A stretch of 51,438 bases of DNA, taken from contig CAVEQO010000014.1 of NCBI GenBank assembly GCA_963617965.1, positions 1-51,438 of the forward strand, given 5' to 3'. Made by a program: the position numbers and the translations under genes. Shown here piece by piece: positions 35,006 to 43,800 of the stretch (positions within the stretch are counted from its first letter, which is position 1; each line of letters starts with the position of its first letter). This stretch comes from UBA6382 sp963617965 (lineage in GTDB: Bacteria > Bacteroidota > Bacteroidia > Bacteroidales > Bacteroidaceae). The notes below the pieces were generated by a model, which was given only the letters and a program-made list of their open reading frames with translations, made no database searches and had not been told where the DNA came from.

Positions 35006-37228
35006 TTATTCCCTGTCGCCTTCATGGCGCGGCGGACGCGGACCGCGGTTTTCGCGGCGCGGTCCTCTTGGACGTGCAGGCCGCTCTTCGTAGCCTTCGG
35101 GCTTAGGTATGAGCACCTTGTGCGAAAGCCTGAACTTGCCGGTCTTGTCATTTACTTCAAGGAGCTTCACCTCTATGGTATCACCTTCCTTGAGCCCGGC
35201 CTCTTCCACTGTTTCAAGACGTTTCCAGTCTATCTCGCTTATGTGGAGAAGACCTTCGCGCCCGGGCATGAATTCCACGAAGCAGCCGTAGGGCATGACA
35301 CTCGTTATCTTGGCGTTGTAGACCTCGCCGACTTCCGGCACGGCCACGATTGCCTTGATCTTGGCCACAGCGGCATCAATGCTTGCCTTGTCGGGTGCGC
35401 TGACCTGTATTTTGCCCACGCCGTCTTCCTCATCTATGGTGATGGTTGTCCCTGTGTCTTCCTGCATACCCTGTATTATCTTGCCGCCGGGACCTATCAC
35501 GGCTCCGATGAACTCCTTGGGTATCTCAAACGCCACGATGCGCGGCACGTGCGGCTTGAGGTCGGCGCGCGGCTCGGCGATGGTTTCGGTTATCTTGCCG
35601 AGAATGTATTCCCTGCCGGCTTTGGCCTGCATGAGGGCTTTCTCAAGTATTTCGTATGACAGCCCGTCGCACTTGATGTCCATCTGTGTGGCGGTGAGTC
35701 CGTTGACTGTACCTGTGGTCTTGAAGTCCATGTCGCCCAGATGGTCTTCGTCACCGAGGATGTCGCTGAGCACGGCATACTTGTCTTCGCCGGGATTCTT
35801 GATGAGTCCCATGGCGATGCCGCTGACAGGACGTTTGATGGGAACTCCCGCATCCATGAGAGCGAGTGTTCCGGCGCATACCGTGGCCATTGACGAAGAA
35901 CCGTTTGACTCAAGAATCTGTGACACAAGGCGCACAGTGTAGGGGAAATCAGAGGGTATCATGTCCTTGAGGGCGCGCCATGCAAGGTGTCCGTGACCGA
36001 TCTCGCGGCGTCCCACGCCACGCTGTGCTTTCGCTTCGCCCGTGCAGAACGGGGGGAAATTGTAATGCAGCAGGAATTTCATGTAACTCTTGTCGAGAAC
36101 GTCGTCAACCAGCTTCTCATCAAGTTTGGTGCCGAGTGTGCAGGTGGAGATGGACTGTGTCTCGCCACGCGTGAAAATCGCACTCCCGTGGGGCATTGGC
36201 AGCGGCTCTGTCTCGCACCAAATGGGGCGTATATCGGTTGTCTTGCGCCCGTCAAGGCGTATGCCCTCGTCAAGCACGCAGCGGCGCATGGCATCGCGCT
36301 CAACATCGTTGTAATAGCGGTCGATCAGAGCATTCTTCTCCTCAAGTTCCTCGGGGGTGAGACCGGCGTTTCGCTCCGCGTAGGCAACTTTGAAATCCTC
36401 GCGTATCTTTTCAAAAGCCTCAGCGCGGGCGTGTTTCTCCAGAGCTTGCTTTGTCACATCATAGGCAGGCTGGTAGCAGGCTTCTCTGAGCTGTTGGCGG
36501 AGGTCTTCATCATTGACCTCGTGACAGTACTCGCGCTTCACGTCGGTGCCGAGTTCTTTGGAGAGTTCCGTCTGCAGGTCGCACATGGGCTTGATAGCTT
36601 CATGGGCGGCCTTAAGGGCTTCGAGCAATGCGCTTTCCGGCACCTCTTTCATTTCTCCCTCTACCATCATGATATTGTCGCGGGTGGCGGCTACCATGAG
36701 GTCCATGTCAGCCTCTTTCATCTGTTGTGAGGTGGGGTCGATAATGTATTCCCCGTTTACGCGTGCCACGCGCACTTCGGAGATAGGTGTCTCAAACGGG
36801 ATGTCGGAGCAGGCCAGTGCAGCACTGGCGGCAAAGCCCGCAAGGGCATCAGGCAGGTCTACGCCATCGGCACTGAGGAGCATGATATTGACGAAAACCT
36901 CTGCATGGTAGTTGCTCGGAAAGAGTGGGCGCAAGGCGCGGTCTACCAAACGGGAGGTCAAAATTTCATTGTCTGACGGGCGGCCTTCACGTTTTGTGAA
37001 ACCACCGGGGAAACGCCCTGCGGCAGCATACTGCTCGCGGTAGTCACACTGCAGGGGCATAAAGTCTGTTCCGGGTACTGCGTCCTTGGCTGCACAGACG
37101 GTTGCGAGCAGTACGGTCTTGCCCATACGCAACACGGCCGATCCGTCAGCCTGTTTCGCCAATTTGCCTGTCTCAATGGAGATTTCGCGTCCGTCAGGCA
37201 ATTGGACTGTCTTCGTAATAATGTTCAT
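35006..37228 (-). CDS. pnp: Polynucleotide phosphorylase
   Basis: 740 residues, slightly longer than E. coli PNPase. Two RNase PH domains are evident, the first with FMPLQCDYREQYAAAGRFPGG and SRLVDRALRPLF, the second with TRGETQSISTCTLGT, EIGHGHLAWRAL and GEDKYAVLSDILGDEDHLGD. KH domain with EFIGAVIGPGGKIIQGMQ and S1 domain with SVMPYGCFVEFMPGREGLLHISEI follow. The tail is rich in Arg, Pro and Gly (RPARPRGPRR). It degrades RNA 3'-to-5' by phosphorolysis. Monocistronic, from the -7 box at 37276-37284. Confidence 0.98.
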   Translation of the reverse strand: MNIITKTVQLPDGREISIETGKLAKQADGSAVLRMGKTVLLATVCAAKDAVPGTDFMPLQCDYREQYAAAGRFPGGFTKREGRPSDNEILTSRLVDRALRPLFPSNYHAEVFVNIMLLSADGVDLPDALAGFAASAALACSDIPFETPISEVRVARVNGEYIIDPTSQQMKEADMDLMVAATRDNIMMVEGEMKEVPESALLEALKAAHEAIKPMCDLQTELSKELGTDVKREYCHEVNDEDLRQQLREACYQPAYDVTKQALEKHARAEAFEKIREDFKVAYAERNAGLTPEELEEKNALIDRYYNDVERDAMRRCVLDEGIRLDGRKTTDIRPIWCETEPLPMPHGSAIFTRGETQSISTCTLGTKLDEKLVDDVLDKSYMKFLLHYNFPPFCTGEAKAQRGVGRREIGHGHLAWRALKDMIPSDFPYTVRLVSQILESNGSSSMATVCAGTLALMDAGVPIKRPVSGIAMGLIKNPGEDKYAVLSDILGDEDHLGDMDFKTTGTVNGLTATQMDIKCDGLSYEILEKALMQAKAGREYILGKITETIAEPRADLKPHVPRIVAFEIPKEFIGAVIGPGGKIIQGMQEDTGTTITIDEEDGVGKIQVSAPDKASIDAAVAKIKAIVAVPEVGEVYNAKITSVMPYGCFVEFMPGREGLLHISEIDWKRLETVEEAGLKEGDTIEVKLLEVNDKTGKFRLSHKVLIPKPEGYEERPARPRGPRRENRGPRPPRHEGDRE

Positions 37229-37275
37229 CTAAATAAAAAATTAAATACCTTTTTCTTAAAACGTCTGAAAATCGT

Positions 37276-37284
37276 GCAAATATA
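37276..37284 (-). promoter_or_regulatory. -7 box (TATATTTGC) for pnp
   Basis: Perfect TAnnTTTG match 47 bases upstream of ATG 37228. It lies back to back with the plus-strand box at 37329-37337. Confidence 0.6.
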
Positions 37285-37328
37285 CCTCTTTTTGTTTGAA
37301 TTCGCCCTGCGCGACGGACATTATTTGC

Positions 37329-37337
37329 TACCTTTGC
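37329..37337 (+). promoter_or_regulatory. -7 box (TACCTTTGC) for YqiA-like gene
   Basis: Perfect TAnnTTTG match; leader of about 90 bases to ATG 37434. Confidence 0.55.
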
Positions 37338-37433
37338 TGCGAAAAGCCTCGTTTAGCGGCGGTTGCACGCGCAATCTTTCGCAAGAATGCTTTCTGGCGA
37401 GAGCGAAAACATAACGGCAAAAACGACAGAATC

Positions 37434-38012
37434 ATGAAAATTGTATACCTGCACGGCTTTGGCTCGTCTGGCACGAGCGGAACGGTACAGTTGCTCTCAC
37501 AACTCTTGTCTGAAGCGGAAATAGTTGCACCGGACATTCCGGTGGATCCGGCCGAGGCATTGCCGTATCTCAGGGATTTTTGCAGGAGGGAAAATCCCGA
37601 CCTCGTGATAGGAACTTCCATGGGTGGTATGTATGCACAGCAGATGAGGGATTTCAAACGCATCTGCGTGAACCCCGCTTTCAATATGTCGACGATGAGC
37701 AAAGTCCTCAAAACGGGCGAGCACAAGTTCTTCAACCGCCGCAAGGACAACAGTAAAACTTTTCGGATAACGCGGGACATCATTCAGCACTACAACCAGA
37801 TGGAACGCCAGCAGTTCAAGGACATAACTCCGGAACAGGAAGCGACCTGTTGGGGGCTCTTCGGCATTAATGACCCCGTGGTGAACACGTATGACACGTT
37901 TAGGAAACATTACTCCAACGCCATTAAGTTCGAGGGGGAGCATCGGCTCAACGAAAAGGTTCTCCGCAAAGTCCTCATCCCGCTGATAAGGGAGATTATG
38001 GGGCAGGAATGA
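37434..38012 (+). CDS. YqiA/YcfP family alpha/beta hydrolase
   Basis: 192 residues from ATG 37434; the frame is open to 37296 but that part contains the promoter. KIVYLHGFGSSGTSGTVQLL holds the oxyanion-hole HGF. GTSMGGMYAQQM is the nucleophile elbow (G-x-S-x-G with Ser near 62). GLFGINDPVV supplies the Asp and EGEHRLNEKVL the His, so a full Ser-Asp-His triad is present. YqiA-type esterases act on short acyl esters in vitro; the natural substrate is unknown. Cytosolic, single-gene unit ending near the 52-base palindrome. Confidence 0.9.
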   Translation: MKIVYLHGFGSSGTSGTVQLLSQLLSEAEIVAPDIPVDPAEALPYLRDFCRRENPDLVIGTSMGGMYAQQMRDFKRICVNPAFNMSTMSKVLKTGEHKFFNRRKDNSKTFRITRDIIQHYNQMERQQFKDITPEQEATCWGLFGINDPVVNTYDTFRKHYSNAIKFEGEHRLNEKVLRKVLIPLIREIMGQE

Positions 38013-38047
38013 GCCTGCTGCCTGTCCGGGCGAGATGCTCCGTGACT

Positions 38048-38099
38048 CCACATACAGCAAACGCCCTGCAAAACTTTGCAGGGCGTTTGCTGTATGTGG
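38048..38099. terminator. Perfect 52-base palindrome between convergent genes
   Basis: 25 bases (38048-38072) are followed by a 2-base centre (AC) and then their exact reverse complement (38075-38099). In RNA this forms a 25-bp hairpin with almost no loop. It lies between the stop of the YqiA-like gene and the stop of the third FKBP gene, so a bidirectional terminator or mRNA end protector is likely. However, no T-run follows on either strand, unlike the other terminators here. Confidence 0.75.
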
Positions 38100-38107
38100 G
38101 CAAAGGC

Positions 38108-39067
38108 TTATTTGCCGGTGCTGGTCGGAATCTTGGGCTGCGGAGCGGCCTTTACGGAAACCAGTTCCACCTTGAAGATAAGCGTGGAGAAAGGTTTGAT
38201 AGGTGAGTTGCGGTTCTCGCGTGTACCGTATGCCAGATCGTGTGGGAGGTAGATTTCCCATGTGGAGCCTACGGGCATTAGTTTGAGTGCCTCCGAGAAA
38301 CCCGGCACCACGCCGTTTACGCTGAACTCTTGTGTCTTGTTGCGCTTGTATGAACTGTCGAACACGGTGCCGTCGATGAGGCGACCCTCGTAGTTCACCT
38401 CAACTCTGGAGTTCTCACCGGGCTTTTCTCCCGTACCGGCTTTCAGGATCTTGTACTGCAGACCGCTTGGGAGGGATACCACGCTGTCTTTTTTTGCATT
38501 TTCAGCGAGGAACTTCTCTCCGGCAATGCGGTTGTCGCCGTATTTCCTTTCCATAAGTTGATCGTGGTAGTATTCCATTTGGTGCGAAGCCACGTTCATG
38601 GCGGAGTCTGCGCTGATGGTACTGCGGTTTTCTGTTGCCTCGGTGAAGCCGCGCAGGAATTCCGCAGTATTGACGAATGCCGAATCGCTGCTGTCGGTAA
38701 TCTGCTTGTTGGCCTGTGGCAGCATCTGGTTCATCACCTGGTCTGCTATTTGCATTCCTGCATAATACGCCTTGAGTTTGGCGTTTTTTGGGTCGTCGGC
38801 GAATTCGCGGAAACCGCGCATGAAATCGCCCATATACTGTGCTGTGTCGATGCGGAGCTGTTGCTGGAGATATTGCTTGAGTCCGTTGGTGTTGGCAGCT
38901 CCGAGACAGTAGCTGAACACGTCTGTGCTGACGGTGTCCGGGGCGGTCTTGGTAGGGACGGGTGCTTCCGTTTTGGCTGCTTTGCGGCTCTTGTTTGCTT
39001 TCTTCTGTGCACTGACGGCGCCGAATGCAATTAGAAGAACGACTGCAGATAAGACTATACGTTTCAT
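38108..39067 (-). CDS. FKBP-type prolyl isomerase, periplasmic (signal peptide)
   Basis: 319 residues from ATG 39067 (MKRIVLSAVVLLIAFGAVSAQ, a cleavable signal). After a basic Lys-rich linker comes the FKBP_N dimerisation domain (about 45-200, with TVSTDVFSYCLGAANTNGLK), then the FKBP_C domain (about 215-310): VNYEGRLIDGTVFDSSYKRN, VVPGFSEALKLMPVGSTWEI and PHDLAYG. The family speeds cis-trans isomerisation of proline bonds during folding of exported proteins. The longer open frame to 39286 is overlapped by the preceding FKBP gene and rejected. Last of three FKBP genes, 23 bases after the second. Confidence 0.92.
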   Translation of the reverse strand: MKRIVLSAVVLLIAFGAVSAQKKANKSRKAAKTEAPVPTKTAPDTVSTDVFSYCLGAANTNGLKQYLQQQLRIDTAQYMGDFMRGFREFADDPKNAKLKAYYAGMQIADQVMNQMLPQANKQITDSSDSAFVNTAEFLRGFTEATENRSTISADSAMNVASHQMEYYHDQLMERKYGDNRIAGEKFLAENAKKDSVVSLPSGLQYKILKAGTGEKPGENSRVEVNYEGRLIDGTVFDSSYKRNKTQEFSVNGVVPGFSEALKLMPVGSTWEIYLPHDLAYGTRENRNSPIKPFSTLIFKVELVSVKAAPQPKIPTSTGK

Positions 39068-39090
39068 ATTGCTGTGTTTCTGGATGATTG

Positions 39091-40008
39091 TTACTTGGTT
39101 TTCTTTGACTTGCTGCCAATTTGCTGTGCGGTGATGTCGGAATTGGCGTTTACGAGCTTTATCTTGAAGATAAGGGCGGAATACGGCTTGATGACACCCA
39201 TGTCGCGGTTGCCGTAAGCTTGGTCGTACGGGACATAGAGTTCCCATTCTGAGCCTTCGGGCATTGCGGCGAGGGCTTCTTTCCATCCAGGCACCACCTG
39301 AGAGAGCATGATCTCGGTAGGCTTGCCGCCGTTGTTTTTCTCCGAGCTGTCAAACACGTTGCCGTCAATGGTCTTGCCCTCATAGACAACCTGTACTTTG
39401 TTTGAGGGGTCCGGCACTGGGCCTGTGCCCTTTGTCAGGACTTTGTAGAGAGTGCCGCCGGGCAGCTTCTTTACATCGGCCTCCTTGGCCTTTCCGGCGA
39501 TGAAAGCATCGCTTTTCTTCTTGTTTTCGCCATAGGTCTTGGTGAGGTTACGGTCTTTGTAGGTCTCCACGCGCTTTGTGAGTTCTTTTTTGACTTGTTC
39601 AAGCTGGATTTTCGGCTCGCCCTTGGCTCCGTCTATGAAACCGGCTACAAGTTGGGTGAGGCTGATGGTCTGGGTGGAATCCGTGCCGAAGAGCTCGCTG
39701 TTGGCCGCCGCATAGACCTGGGTGCCAACCTGCTGTCCGATTTGCACACCCGCATAGTAGGCGGCGAGCTTCTTGTCGTCGCCGGCCTGTGCTGCTGCGG
39801 CAAAACCCTTGTAGAATTCGTCCATGTAGGCGGTGTCAATGCCGAGTTGGTTGGCTATGTACATCTTCACTCCCTGCGAATTGGCCACACCGAGCTCATA
39901 GCTCAGAGTGTCGAGATCCGTTTTGGGATTGCCCTTGGGGATGCCTCCTTTGTTGCAGGAGCCAAATGCCACAATCGCTGCGGCAATGATGATAACTGTC
40001 TTTTTCAT
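39091..40008 (-). CDS. FKBP-type prolyl isomerase, lipoprotein
   Basis: 305 residues. Lipobox AFGSC (Cys18). FKBP_N region about 28-185 (DTLSYELGVANSQGVKMY ... KTYGENKKKSDAF), FKBP_C about 190-290 with VVYEGKTIDGNVFDSSEKN, VVPGWKEALAAMPEGSEWEL and PYDQAYGNRDMG. Expected to sit in the outer membrane or periplasmic face of a membrane and assist folding of secreted proteins. It is similar in layout to the next gene (38108-39067) and likely arose by duplication. Middle gene of the operon. Confidence 0.92.
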   Translation of the reverse strand: MKKTVIIIAAAIVAFGSCNKGGIPKGNPKTDLDTLSYELGVANSQGVKMYIANQLGIDTAYMDEFYKGFAAAAQAGDDKKLAAYYAGVQIGQQVGTQVYAAANSELFGTDSTQTISLTQLVAGFIDGAKGEPKIQLEQVKKELTKRVETYKDRNLTKTYGENKKKSDAFIAGKAKEADVKKLPGGTLYKVLTKGTGPVPDPSNKVQVVYEGKTIDGNVFDSSEKNNGGKPTEIMLSQVVPGWKEALAAMPEGSEWELYVPYDQAYGNRDMGVIKPYSALIFKIKLVNANSDITAQQIGSKSKKTK

Positions 40009-40061
40009 GATTGTTATTTTTTGTGTGTTTTGTCTTGCGCTGTTTGCTGTGCTGTTGCGTT

Positions 40062-40667
40062 TCAGCTCACTTCAAGAAGTTCCACATCGAATACCAGGGC
40101 AGAGTACGGCGGAATGCTCTCGCCGGCCCCGTTTGCTCCGTAGGCAAGGTTGTAGGGGATGTGGAAACGGTATTTGGCTCCTTCCTTCATGAGCTGCAGC
40201 CCCTCTGTCCATCCGGCGATGACACCGTTGAGCGGAAAGGTGGCGGGAGTGCCGCGGCGGTAGGAACTGTCGAATACGGTGCCGTCGATAAGGCGGCCTT
40301 CGTAGTGGCACTTCACGCTGTCGGTGGCTTTGGGACTCTTGCCGCTGCCCTCGTTGAGGATTTCGTACTGTAGTCCGCTGTCGGTGACGTAAACCCCGTC
40401 CCTGTCGGCGTTCTTGGCAAGATACTGCTCACCGGAGACCTTGAACTGGGCTCCGGCCTCTTCTCTGGCCTTGCGGTTTTCCTCTTCCGCTTCCTGCATA
40501 AACGCATTGGCGACAATCTGTGCCTCTTTCATGCTCATCTTTAACTCCTTGCCGCCAATCACGTCCTTGATTGCGCTGGCAAAGTCGTCAATGTTGAGCT
40601 TGTCGCCGCCCATACCTCTAAGCTGATGACCGATGCCGAGCCCCAAGGCATAACTTGCTTTGTCCAT
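40062..40667 (-). CDS. FKBP-type prolyl isomerase, cytosolic (FklB-like)
   Basis: 201 residues, no signal peptide (MDKASYALGLGIGHQLRGMG). FKBP_N at about 1-90, FKBP_C at about 95-200 with CHYEGRLIDGTVFDSSYRRG, VIAGWTEGLQLMKEGAKYRF and PYNLAYGANG. The layout matches FklB/Mip-type dimeric isomerases without an export signal. First gene of the three-gene operon, from the -7 box at 40698-40706. Confidence 0.93.
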   Translation of the reverse strand: MDKASYALGLGIGHQLRGMGGDKLNIDDFASAIKDVIGGKELKMSMKEAQIVANAFMQEAEEENRKAREEAGAQFKVSGEQYLAKNADRDGVYVTDSGLQYEILNEGSGKSPKATDSVKCHYEGRLIDGTVFDSSYRRGTPATFPLNGVIAGWTEGLQLMKEGAKYRFHIPYNLAYGANGAGESIPPYSALVFDVELLEVS

Positions 40668-40697
40668 AGCTGAAAATGTCGTTTTTAATATTGCTGT

Positions 40698-40706
40698 GCA
40701 AAAGTA
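40698..40706 (-). promoter_or_regulatory. -7 box (TACTTTTGC) for the FKBP operon
   Basis: Perfect TAnnTTTG match 30 bases upstream of ATG 40667. Confidence 0.6.
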
Positions 40707-40809
40707 GTGTTTTTGACTGACAAAGCGTTGAGGGGGCGGCAGTTTATTAATTCTTTTTATGAATATGTCTGTAGAAACGGAAACGTTGGCAACCTTTTTT
40801 ATGATAAAA

Positions 40810-40845
40810 TTCCGGTCCGCCTGCCGTAACGCAGGCGGACCGGAA
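40810..40845 (-). terminator. Terminator after protease copy 2
   Basis: Perfect 15-base stem (40845-40831 with 40824-40810) and 6-base loop, GC-rich, then TTTTATC on the minus strand. It begins 26 bases after the stop of the protease at 40872. Confidence 0.85.
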
Positions 40846-40871
40846 CTGTGTTGCCGCGACAGAAGTCCGCA

Positions 40872-43800
40872 TTATTTGACAAGCACTTTGTGGCCGTTTA
40901 CAACGTATATGCCCTTTTCAAACGGCAGGAAGTGGACTCCGTGTACATAGTCGTTGAATACGCATTGTCCTGCGGCGTTGTAGATGCGGAATTCTTTTCT
41001 GTTTTCCGAGGCAATCATGATTCCGCCATCCCGTCCGTAAGCTTCGCCGGCTCTGCCGTTGCGGATGGTTTCATAGATGCTGGTCTCGCCGTCGGCTTCT
41101 ATGATTTCAACATCTTGTCTGACAAGTTTGAACGCCTCTATGTTGAAACGGGAGTACGACGGCAGGTTGTAGAGTATGCCGAGGCTGACTTCGGTCTCTT
41201 TGCTCAGTATAAATTCCATACTGGTCTCGTTCCCAAGGGGAGTGTATGCCAGACTCTTGTTGATAGTCTCGTTGTCAGCAAGCTCCGGGCCTTCAGTTGC
41301 CGTGAGGTACGAGTTGCTGACCGTCCCCGCCTTGCTGCTCACGCCCAGACTGAAAGTGTATTTGCCTGCCGGCAGGAGTACCGTCTGGTAAGCGCGGTGG
41401 TTGGACACGCTGCTTGCGAACTTGAAGTAGTCGGTGGCTATGCAGAAGTCGCTGTTGTAGTTCTTGTCTACGCAGACTCCGGTGGTCACATTGAGGTTGG
41501 TTGTCGCGCCGCGCAGCTGCCATGTGGAGTTTGGTGTGTTTTGCTCCAGAGCGTAGAAACGGTCTGCCGAATAGTCGTTTACAATCGTTGACTCATCGTA
41601 GATAAACGGGCGTTTGTAGTTTGTGAGATAAGTTGAGGTCACGTCTTCTTCTGTGGTGCCACCGTCGGTATCAAGTGTGAACACTCCCTGTGTTATGGGC
41701 CATGCGTCGCCATCGGGACCGAAGCCTTCGCGTACACCGTCATTGCCGAATGCCGTCTGGTCAGCCACGTTGCCCTGCCCCTGGTTGAAGTTATAATAGA
41801 GGGCAAGCCCGGTCTCCTCGCCCTGTAGCGGGGCGTTTGCATTCTTTTTCAGGTCGGAGCCGGTAAGGACTTTTTTCCAGACACGTACCTCGTCTATGAG
41901 GCCCTTGAAAGGAGTCTCAGAGTTGCTTATGGACATATTGCCGGTCCATTTGCCGATAGCATAGCCGAGGCTTGACGACGGGGTCTCGAACAGTTCTCCG
42001 TCGCGGTACAACTTGATGTTGCCGAGGCTGAAAGTTATGGCGTAGTGATGCCATTCGTTGAGGATGACGTAGCCGTCTGATGACTTGAGTGACGCGTTGT
42101 TGAGTATAATCTGGTAGGCTCCGTTGGCCACTCCGTGCATATTGACAAAGCCGTTGTCCGTATAGAAACCTCCGGCCCCGCTGTATTGTGCGGGGTTCAT
42201 CCACCATTCAATAGTCCATGTCTTGCAGTTGGATGAGAGAGGGCAGTTGAATGTGACTTTCTCGCTGCCGGTGAAGCTGAGTGCATTTTTCGGATCGGCG
42301 TTTGAAACGCAGAGCAGTCTTTTCTGGGTGAGGGTGCTTGTGCCTACATCATTGGTTGCTGCAAGCGTGATGTCGTAGAAACCGGGGCGGGTGGGGGTGA
42401 ACGACGAGTTCTGGCCGTTGATTACAGTGGTGTGGCTGTGGTTGTCGGCAGTCCACGTCCATTTGTCGGCGGTGCCGCGGCTGTTGTCAACAAGATAGGT
42501 TGTCTCACCGAGCATGATGCTTGACGGGTTGATGGAGAACCGGGCGGTCGGAGCTGCTGCATTGACGGTTACGGTCTTGCTCCGCGAAGACTGTCCGGTG
42601 CTGTTGGTTGCCGTCAGTGTCACGGTATATGTTCCGGGCACATCGTATATGGCAGTGGCGTTGGTGGTCTTCACGGTTTCGCTGCGCGCACCCGCGAGAG
42701 TCCACGTATACGAGGCGTTTGCCCCCGATGAGCGGTTGATGAAACTGAACGGTTCGCCTGCGTCTTTGACGGTGTCGGCCATAATAAAGTCCGCAACTGG
42801 CATCTGTGCCGCTTTCACCACGATGTCCTTTGTGGCTGTCACTGTTGTGTTGTCGGCCTTTGTGACAGTCAGGCTGATGGTGTATTCGCCGGCCTTGTTA
42901 TATATAATGTAGGGGGCCTGCGAAGAATATGTGCTGTTTTCCGCTCCGGGAGTGTTCCATTGCCACAGGATAGTGGATATCGGTGATACGGCGTAGAACT
43001 TTGTCGGCACACCGGCTTCCACGGAGTCTTTCTCGCAAGAGACTGACGGGGCGGTGTTCAGCTTTGACCCTTTCAGAATTGTCGCATCGGTGGTCTGCGT
43101 ATAGCTGTCATTGCTGAAATAAGCATGGTTGGTCATGGCATATTCGCGTACTTTGGTCTCGCCGTTGTCTTCAATAAGATCCATAGGCAGGTATGCTATG
43201 AGGTCGTTGAGGGCAGCCGGGTTGGAAACGGCTTCGTCCTTGCTGCCGTATATTTCGGTCATGGAACGTGCCGTGTTCCAGATGCGGAACTCGTCGATGG
43301 TGGCGTCCATGAGACCGTCGGTCAGCCCAATGGTAAAGTCGCCGATGGCGGGGAAGCCGCTGTAGTTGGTGGATGTGGTTGTTTTCTTTTTCATTCCGTC
43401 AACATAGATGGTAATGGTGCTTCCGTCTACCACAACGGCCACATGATACCACTTGCCCGCCTTTATGGTGTTGGCGGCGGTGTTGGCAAAATCAAGAGGG
43501 TCCTTGTTTGACCATCCGGCACTGATTTGTCCCGAAGCCGAGATGTTGACAAAGAAATTGTTGTCGGGATTGCCCATCTTGTTCAGAGAGCCGCCCAAGG
43601 ATGTCGGCTTTACCATAAACTCCACTGTACCCTGGTTGTAGGCTTTTGTTATGGCGTTGGGTATGGTTATGCCGTTCTGGCTTAGTTGAAGCACACGGTT
43701 CTCCTTGTTGTCTATGATGAACGGATTGCTCGCTGTGTTGCTCTTCTCCGACACGAGAATGCGCCCGTTGTATCTGTAGGCTGCGGCAACGGAGTAGATG

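Noticed and set aside
35987..36730. 247-codon plus-strand open frame
   Set aside because: Lies antisense within pnp, whose motifs are complete; no start context or domain.
39068..39286. N-terminal extension of the third FKBP gene
   Set aside because: It overlaps the coding end of the second FKBP gene, is Arg-rich, and the internal ATG at 39067 opens a normal signal peptide.
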